Source of the DNA: Leifsonia sp. fls2-241-R2A-40a
GTDB lineage: Bacteria; Actinomycetota; Actinomycetes; Actinomycetales; Microbacteriaceae
Length of the DNA: 64,000 nucleotides
Assembly (NCBI RefSeq): GCF_030209575.1
Contig: NZ_JARVRS010000001.1
Coordinates: 992,001 to 1,056,000 of the forward strand
Reading direction: 5' to 3'
Part shown: positions 59,347 through 64,000 of the stretch, piece by piece
Layout of the letters: every line of letters starts with the position of its first letter
Numbering within the stretch: position 1 is the first letter of the stretch
Program-made: the position numbers and the translations under genes
The notes under the pieces: generated by a model
What the model was told of the DNA's origin: nothing
What the model saw: only the letters and a program-made list of their open reading frames with translations
Database searches by the model: none

Positions 59347-61485
59347 ATGCTCACCCCGCCGGCCACCCCGAAGAAGCCTGTCGAACGCATCCACCACGGC
59401 GACGTCTACGTCGACGATTACGAGTGGCTGCGGGACAAGGACGACCCGGCGGTCGTCGCCCACCTGCACGAGGAGAACGCGTACACCAACGCGCGCACGG
59501 AGCACCTCGGCGTGCTGCGCGAGCAGATCTTCGACGAGATCAAGGCCCGCACTCGCGAGACCGACATGAGCGTGCCCGTCCGCGAGGGCGACTGGTGGTA
59601 CTACACCCGCACGGTCAAGGGAAAGCAGTACGGCATCCACTGCCGGGCGCCGATCACGTCGGCCGACGACTGGGTGCCGCCGGTGCTCGACGAGGAGGCC
59701 CAGCGCACCGGCCTCCCGGGCGAGCAGATCCTGCTCGACGACAACGCCGAAGCCGAGGGCCACGACTTCTACGCGCTCGGCAGCTTCGACGTCAGCGCGG
59801 ACGGGTCCCGGCTGCTCTGGGCCGTCGACACCGAAGGCGACGAGCGCTACACGGTCCGCGTCCGGTCCCTGGTGGACGACGGCGCAGCCTTCCCCGACGA
59901 GATCGAGGGGACCGGCGCCGGAGCGCTCTTCGACCAGACCGGCGCCTTCGTCTTCTACACGACCGTCGACGAGTCGTGGCGACCCGACACCGTCTGGCGC
60001 CACCGGGTCGGCGACGGCCCGGAGGTCGACGACGTCCAGGTATTCCACGAGCCGGACGAGCGGTACTGGATCGGCGTGGGCCTCACCCGCAGCCGCCGGT
60101 TCCTGGTGATCGAGGCCGGCTCCAACATCACCAGCGAGACCCGGCTGCTGCGCTCGGACGACCCGACCGGCGACTTCGCCGTCGTCTGGCCCCGCGTCGA
60201 GGGCGTCGAGTACGACGTCGAGCACGCCGTCGTGGGCGGCCACGACCGGCTGCTGATCGTCCACAACGACGGCGCCGTCAACTTCGAACTGGTGAGTGTC
60301 TCGGCCGACGACCCGCAGGGCCAGCGGCGGGTGCTGCTCCCCCACGACCCCGCCGTGCGCTTGGAGGGAGTGGATGCGTTCCGCGACTTCATCAGCGTCG
60401 AGTACCGCCGCGACGGGATGACGCGCGTGGCCGTCGCGCGAGTACCCGACCGCGACGGCGAGCGGGCCGCGGACGACACCCCGCACGAGCTGCACTTCGA
60501 CGAGGAGCTCTTCACCGTCGGGGTCGGCGGCAACCCCGAGTGGACGCAGCCGTTCCTCCGCCTCGGCTACGGCAGCTTCGTCACACCGTCCTCGGTCTAC
60601 GACTACGACGTGCGGACCGGGGAGCTCGCGCTGCGCAAGCAGCAGCCGGTGCTCGGCGGCTTCGACCCGTCGCTGTTCGAGCAGCGCAGGGAGTGGGCGA
60701 CCGCCCCGGACGGCGCGCGCATCCCGATCTCGCTGGTCTACCGCCGCGACCTGGTGACGCCGGGCGAGCCCGCCCCGCTGGTGCTCTACGGCTACGGATC
60801 GTACGAGGCGAGCATGGATCCGTCGTTCGGCATCCCGCGCCTGAGCCTGCTCGACCGCGGCGTCGTCTTCGCGATCGCGCACGTGCGCGGCGGCGGAGAG
60901 CTGGGCCGGCTCTGGTACGAGAACGGCAAGAAGCTGCACAAGAAGAACACGTTCACCGACTTCGTGGCGGCGGCACGTCATCTCGTCGACCGCGGCTGGA
61001 CGGAGCCGTCCCGGATGGCCGCTCAAGGCGGCAGCGCCGGCGGCCTGCTGATGGGCGCCGTCGCGAACCTGGCCCCGCGCGACTTCGCCGGAATCCTCGC
61101 CGAGGTGCCGTTCGTGGATCCGCTGACCAGCATCCTCGACCCCTCCCTCCCGCTCACGGTGATCGAGTGGGACGAGTGGGGCGACCCGCTGCACGATGCA
61201 GAGGTCTACGACTACATGAAGTCGTACTCACCGCTGGAGAACGTGCACGCCACGCACTATCCGCGCATCCTCGCCGTCACGAGCCTCAACGACACCCGCG
61301 TGCTGTACGTCGAGCCGGCCAAATGGGTGGCGAAGCTGCGCGAGGTGGATGCGGACCCCCTGCTCAAGATCGAGATGGCCGCGGGCCATGGAGGCGTCTC
61401 CGGGCGGTACGCCGCCTGGCGCGAGCGGGCGTTCACGCTCGCCTGGCTGCTCGACGTGGTGGGAGCGCATCCCTCGGGTGAGTGA
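59347..61485 (+). CDS. Oligopeptidase B (S9 family prolyl oligopeptidase fold)
   Basis: 712-residue serine peptidase cutting small peptides after Arg or Lys. An N-terminal beta propeller (about residues 75-420) precedes the alpha/beta hydrolase domain. The triad is S563 (QGGSAGG), D649 (SLNDTRV) and H681 (AAGHGG). GEPAPLVLYGYGSYEASMDP and RGGGELGRLWYENGK are PtrB hallmarks. The ATG follows TAGCCT by 6 bases (leaderless). Confidence 0.94.
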   Translation: MLTPPATPKKPVERIHHGDVYVDDYEWLRDKDDPAVVAHLHEENAYTNARTEHLGVLREQIFDEIKARTRETDMSVPVREGDWWYYTRTVKGKQYGIHCRAPITSADDWVPPVLDEEAQRTGLPGEQILLDDNAEAEGHDFYALGSFDVSADGSRLLWAVDTEGDERYTVRVRSLVDDGAAFPDEIEGTGAGALFDQTGAFVFYTTVDESWRPDTVWRHRVGDGPEVDDVQVFHEPDERYWIGVGLTRSRRFLVIEAGSNITSETRLLRSDDPTGDFAVVWPRVEGVEYDVEHAVVGGHDRLLIVHNDGAVNFELVSVSADDPQGQRRVLLPHDPAVRLEGVDAFRDFISVEYRRDGMTRVAVARVPDRDGERAADDTPHELHFDEELFTVGVGGNPEWTQPFLRLGYGSFVTPSSVYDYDVRTGELALRKQQPVLGGFDPSLFEQRREWATAPDGARIPISLVYRRDLVTPGEPAPLVLYGYGSYEASMDPSFGIPRLSLLDRGVVFAIAHVRGGGELGRLWYENGKKLHKKNTFTDFVAAARHLVDRGWTEPSRMAAQGGSAGGLLMGAVANLAPRDFAGILAEVPFVDPLTSILDPSLPLTVIEWDEWGDPLHDAEVYDYMKSYSPLENVHATHYPRILAVTSLNDTRVLYVEPAKWVAKLREVDADPLLKIEMAAGHGGVSGRYAAWRERAFTLAWLLDVVGAHPSGE

Positions 61486-61495
61486 GGAGGAGACG

Positions 61496-62110
61496 GTGAA
61501 GGCCGACCTGAAGAAGGAGCTGCCGTCGTACGTCGCGAAGCGCGGGCGCTTCGACATCATCACGGTGCCGCCCCTGCGCTACCTGACGATCGACGGGCAG
61601 GGGGATCCCAACACGTCGGACGCGTACCGGGATGCTCTGCAGACGCTCTACCCCGTCGCCTACGCGGTCAAGTTCCTCAGCAAGCGCTCGCTCGACCGCG
61701 ACTACACGGTCATGCCGTTGGAGGCGCTGTGGTGGGCCGACGACATGGAGGCGTTCACGTCCGCGCGCGACAAGTCGCAGTGGCACTGGACCGTGCTCAA
61801 CCTCCTCCCGGACTGGATCACGGACGAGCACCTGGCGGAGGCGCGCGAAACATCGGCCCGCAAGCGCGGAGTGCTGCCCCTGGCCGCTCTCCGGATCGAG
61901 ACGCTCGACGAGGGCTTGTGCGTCCAGACGCTCCACCTCGGCTCGTACGACGACGAAGCATCGGTGCTCGACGCGATGCACAACTCGTTCATCCCCGAGT
62001 CGGGCCTGCGGATGACGGGACGACACCACGAGATCTACCTCAGTGACGCCCGCCGCACCGCGCCGGAGAAGCTGCGCACCATCCTGCGCCAGCCCGTCGA
62101 GCGCGTCTGA
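61496..62110 (+). CDS. GyrI-like small-molecule-binding domain protein
   Basis: 204-residue stand-alone GyrI-like domain protein, with the typical start KADLKKELPSYVAKRGRFDI, then VPPLRYLTIDGQGDP and EIYLSDARRTAPEKLRTI near the C-terminus. Such proteins bind or hydrolyse hydrophobic drugs. No DNA-binding part. The GTG at 61496 has GAGGAGG about 6 bases upstream; an in-frame GTG at 61478 would add six residues. It follows oligopeptidase B by 10 bases. Confidence 0.85.
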   Translation: MKADLKKELPSYVAKRGRFDIITVPPLRYLTIDGQGDPNTSDAYRDALQTLYPVAYAVKFLSKRSLDRDYTVMPLEALWWADDMEAFTSARDKSQWHWTVLNLLPDWITDEHLAEARETSARKRGVLPLAALRIETLDEGLCVQTLHLGSYDDEASVLDAMHNSFIPESGLRMTGRHHEIYLSDARRTAPEKLRTILRQPVERV

Positions 62111-62132
62111 AGCGGCGGCGCCGCGCGCCCGC

Positions 62133-62957
62133 TCAGCCGAGGTCGTCCGGGTCCTTACCGGTCCGCTCCCCCGTCTCGAGCGAGGCGATCGCGGCGAGGT
62201 CGTCCGCATCCAGCTCGAAACCGAACACGTCGAGATTGGTTCGGATGCGCTCCGGAGAGGTGGACTTCGGGATGACCACGTTGCCCAGCTGCAGCTGCCA
62301 GCGGATGACCACCTGCGCCGGTGTGACACCGTGCTTCTCCGCGAGCCGGTCGAGCGTCGGATCGCCGAGGATACGTCCGCGGGCGAGCGGCGACCACGCC
62401 TCGGTCCCGATCCCATGGGCGGAGTCGTAGGCGCGCACCTCGGACTGCGGCAGCCACGGGTGCAGCTCCACCTGGTTCACCGCCGGGACGGTCCCGGTCT
62501 CACGGGCCAGCCGGTCGAGGTGGTGGGTGTGGAAGTTGGCGACGCCGATCGAGCGCGCGCGCCCCTCATCCCGCACGCGCTCCAGCGCCCGCCAGGTGTC
62601 CACGTACCGGTCGCTCTTCGGGGCGGGCCAGTGGATGAGGAAGAGGTCGACCGTGTCGAAGCCGAGCCGTTCGAGGCTCGCATCGAAGGAGCGCAGCGTC
62701 GACTCGTAGCCGTTTTCGGTCCACCACACCTTGCTGGTGACGAACACCTCCGAGCGGCCCAGGCCGCTGCGCCGCACCCCCTCACCGACGCCGCGCTCGT
62801 TCTCGTAGAACGCCGCCGTGTCGATGTGGCGGTACCCGGCCTCCAGCGCCGCGACCACCGCGTCCGCCGTCTCGGTCTCCGGGATCTTGTACACGCCGAA
62901 GCCCAGCTGGGGGATGGTGTTGCCGTCGTTGAGAGTCAACTGCGGGATGCTCGCCAT
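62133..62957 (-). CDS. Aldo/keto reductase (2,5-diketogluconate reductase-like)
   Basis: 274-residue AKR5-type reductase. The tetrad is visible: HIDTAAFYENE (Asp, Tyr), VFVTSKVWW (Lys), LFLIHWP (His). The NADPH-binding end VVIPKSTSPERIRTNLDVF is complete. ATG at 62957 with CAGAAT 6 bases before it, close to the leaderless pattern. Substrates of this class include diketogluconate, methylglyoxal and other aldehydes; not predictable here. Confidence 0.92.
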   Translation of the reverse strand: MASIPQLTLNDGNTIPQLGFGVYKIPETETADAVVAALEAGYRHIDTAAFYENERGVGEGVRRSGLGRSEVFVTSKVWWTENGYESTLRSFDASLERLGFDTVDLFLIHWPAPKSDRYVDTWRALERVRDEGRARSIGVANFHTHHLDRLARETGTVPAVNQVELHPWLPQSEVRAYDSAHGIGTEAWSPLARGRILGDPTLDRLAEKHGVTPAQVVIRWQLQLGNVVIPKSTSPERIRTNLDVFGFELDADDLAAIASLETGERTGKDPDDLG

Positions 62958-63015
62958 GGGTTCATTCTGCCGCGCCTCGCGCGTACAGGTGGGGTGACCG
63001 AAAGGAGAAGGACAC

Positions 63016-63558
63016 ATGGCATTGAATGACAAGACCATCGCGTTCCTGGTCGGACCGGAAGGCATCGAGCAGGCGGAACTGGTGGAACCGTGGAAGGCCG
63101 TCAGCGACGCCGGCGGCACGCCCAAGCTGATCTCCCAGGAGGAGGGCGAAGTCCAGGCGTACAACCACCTCACCCCGGCCGACACGTTCCCGGTGGATGC
63201 GAGCCTCGGTTCGGTGAGCGCTGACCAGTACGACGCACTGGTGCTCCCGGGAGGGGTCGCCAACGGCGACCAGGTCCGCACGTTCCCCGAGGCGGTGTCG
63301 CTGGTGAAGGCGTTCGCCGACGCCGGCAAGCCGATCGCGGTGATCTGCCACGGTGGGTGGGTGCTCGTCGAGGCGGGCGTGGTCGATGGTCGCACTCTGA
63401 CGAGCTGGCCCAGCCTGAAGACCGACTACCGCAACGCGGGCGCGACCTGGGTCGACGAGGAGGTCGTGGTCGACGACGGACCGTTCACGCTCGTCTCCTC
63501 GCGCAAGCCCGACGACCTCCCGGCGTTCAACCGCGAGCTGCTGAAGGCGTTCGAGTAG
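63016..63558 (+). CDS. DJ-1/PfpI family protein
   Basis: 180-residue PfpI/YhbO-type protein. The nucleophile cysteine is in IAVICHGGWVLVEAGVV near residue 112-128, with the elbow CHGG. TLTSWPSLKTDYRNAGATWV is the usual following stretch. The family includes glyoxalases and deglycase or protease-like proteins involved in carbonyl stress. The ATG has AAAGGAG about 7 bases upstream. Near an aldo/keto reductase, divergent. Confidence 0.92.
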   Translation: MALNDKTIAFLVGPEGIEQAELVEPWKAVSDAGGTPKLISQEEGEVQAYNHLTPADTFPVDASLGSVSADQYDALVLPGGVANGDQVRTFPEAVSLVKAFADAGKPIAVICHGGWVLVEAGVVDGRTLTSWPSLKTDYRNAGATWVDEEVVVDDGPFTLVSSRKPDDLPAFNRELLKAFE

Positions 63559-63662
63559 AGGCCCGTGGGCGTTCCCTGGCAAACGCCTCCACGCGGGTTG
63601 CGTCGTGGTCGGAGCTGCGGGAACGTAGGCGACTCCTGGAACATCGAAAGGAAGGAGAGCAC

Positions 63663-63944
63663 ATGCTCACCCTCACTGAGAACGCCAGCACGATCGTCAA
63701 GACGCTGACCGAGCAGTCCCCGGACGAGTCCGCGGGCCTGCGCATCAGCAGCAACAACCCCGACAACACCGCCTTCGCGGCGGCGGTCACCCCGGAGCCG
63801 GAAGCCTCCGACCGGGTGGTCGAGTCGGGCGGGGCCCGCATCTTCCTGGAGACGCAGGCCGCGGAGGTTCTCGACGACAAGGTCCTCGACGCACAGGTCG
63901 ACGACCAGGGAGCCGTCAGCTTCGCCATCGGCGTCACCGCATAG
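63663..63944 (+). CDS. HesB/IscA-like protein lacking cysteines
   Basis: 93-residue protein with the HesB/IscA-type fold outline (LTENASTIVKTLTEQSPDES, AGLRISSN, IFLETQAAEVLDDKVLDAQV) but no cysteine at all, so it cannot bind a cluster as IscA does. Such proteins are found in this bacterial group and are often annotated as Fe-S biogenesis proteins. AAGGAGAG lies about 4 bases before the ATG. Function unknown. Confidence 0.75.
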   Translation: MLTLTENASTIVKTLTEQSPDESAGLRISSNNPDNTAFAAAVTPEPEASDRVVESGGARIFLETQAAEVLDDKVLDAQVDDQGAVSFAIGVTA

Positions 63945-63960
63945 CGGACGCCGCGCGCAG

Positions 63961-63993
63961 AGAAGGCCCGGAGCCAGAGGCTCCGGGCCTTCT
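63961..63993. terminator. Terminator hairpin after the HesB-like gene
   Basis: A perfect 15-base stem, AGAAGGCCCGGAGCC and its complement, with loop AGA, lies 17 bases after the stop. TCTCTGTG follows on the plus strand. Confidence 0.8.
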
Positions 63994-64000
63994 CTGTGTC

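Noticed and set aside
58579-61194. An 871-codon open frame on the minus strand
   Set aside because: Antisense to quinone oxidoreductase and oligopeptidase B, which carry complete catalytic motifs; the frame has none.

Overview
The window is high-GC chromosomal DNA from an actinobacterium, most likely a member of the Microbacteriaceae close to Leifsonia. This placement is inference from several things seen in the sequence: GC-rich codon use, a ClgR-type regulator, the 32-residue actinobacterial ribosomal protein bS22 beside its usual excisionase-like HTH gene and near proC, menaquinone genes (menF, menG, a polyprenyl diphosphate synthase), an IdeR/DtxR-type iron box, and many genes whose start codon lies 6-7 nt after a TANNNT -10 hexamer (leaderless transcripts). 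Genes are dense on both strands. I see no transposase, phage gene or CRISPR array.

Layout. 1-6.1 kb: a BMP/nucleoside-type ABC importer operon on the minus strand (lipoprotein, tandem ATPase, two permeases, the last cut by the window edge), preceded by two palindromic operators and a LacI regulator cotranscribed with a UPF0303 heme-degrading-type gene. 6.2-8.1 kb: divergent HxlR regulator and short-chain dehydrogenase, then a TetR regulator. 8.3-10.9 kb: two aldo/keto reductases flanking tRNA-Met and tRNA-Thr. The first has an operator like those of the BMP importer. 11-14.8 kb: a cysteine-cluster pentapeptide-repeat protein, then one open frame that joins a complete LacI regulator to a complete GH13 alpha-glucosidase. 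14.8-21 kb: inositol monophosphatase, flavin reductase, tRNA-Tyr, ClgR-like regulator, small zinc protein, nucleotidyltransferase, heme oxygenase under an iron box, panD, tag, a small membrane protein and YajQ. 21-28.3 kb: hydrolase, ferredoxin-NADP reductase, polyprenyl synthase and menG in one operon, then a SHOCT protein, PPK2 and menF.

28.4-38.4 kb: tandem GntR paralogues, Dabb protein, glutaredoxin, bS22/HTH/ArsR, a TrkH-TrkA (Ktr-like) potassium system, proC and a cation exporter diverging from one palindromic -10, a glutamine amidotransferase, tadA, upp, a Cys-rich leader ORF, and a winged-helix regulator ending in a very long hairpin. 38.4-45.5 kb: a DrrAB-type exporter with PadR regulator, an AT-rich gap, MarR, a bifunctional penicillin-binding protein, TetR and an SRPBCC protein. 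45.5-55.8 kb: divergent catabolic cluster. On the minus strand are a ROK regulator, a Gfo/Idh/MocA oxidoreductase and a second GH13 alpha-glucosidase. On the plus strand are an amino-acid-type ABC importer, an L-asparaginase II-type amidase, CutC and a ROK kinase. 55.8-64 kb: FUSC membrane protein, OhrR-Ohr peroxide resistance, quinone oxidoreductase, oligopeptidase B, GyrI-like protein, aldo/keto reductase, DJ-1/PfpI protein and a cysteine-free HesB-like protein.

The strongest candidates for something new are the LacI-GH13 fusion (11984-14800), the CutC/asparaginase/ROK/importer cluster (45.5-55.8 kb), the leaderless Cys-rich leader ORF at 37282, and the family of shared operators and leaderless or bidirectional promoters.
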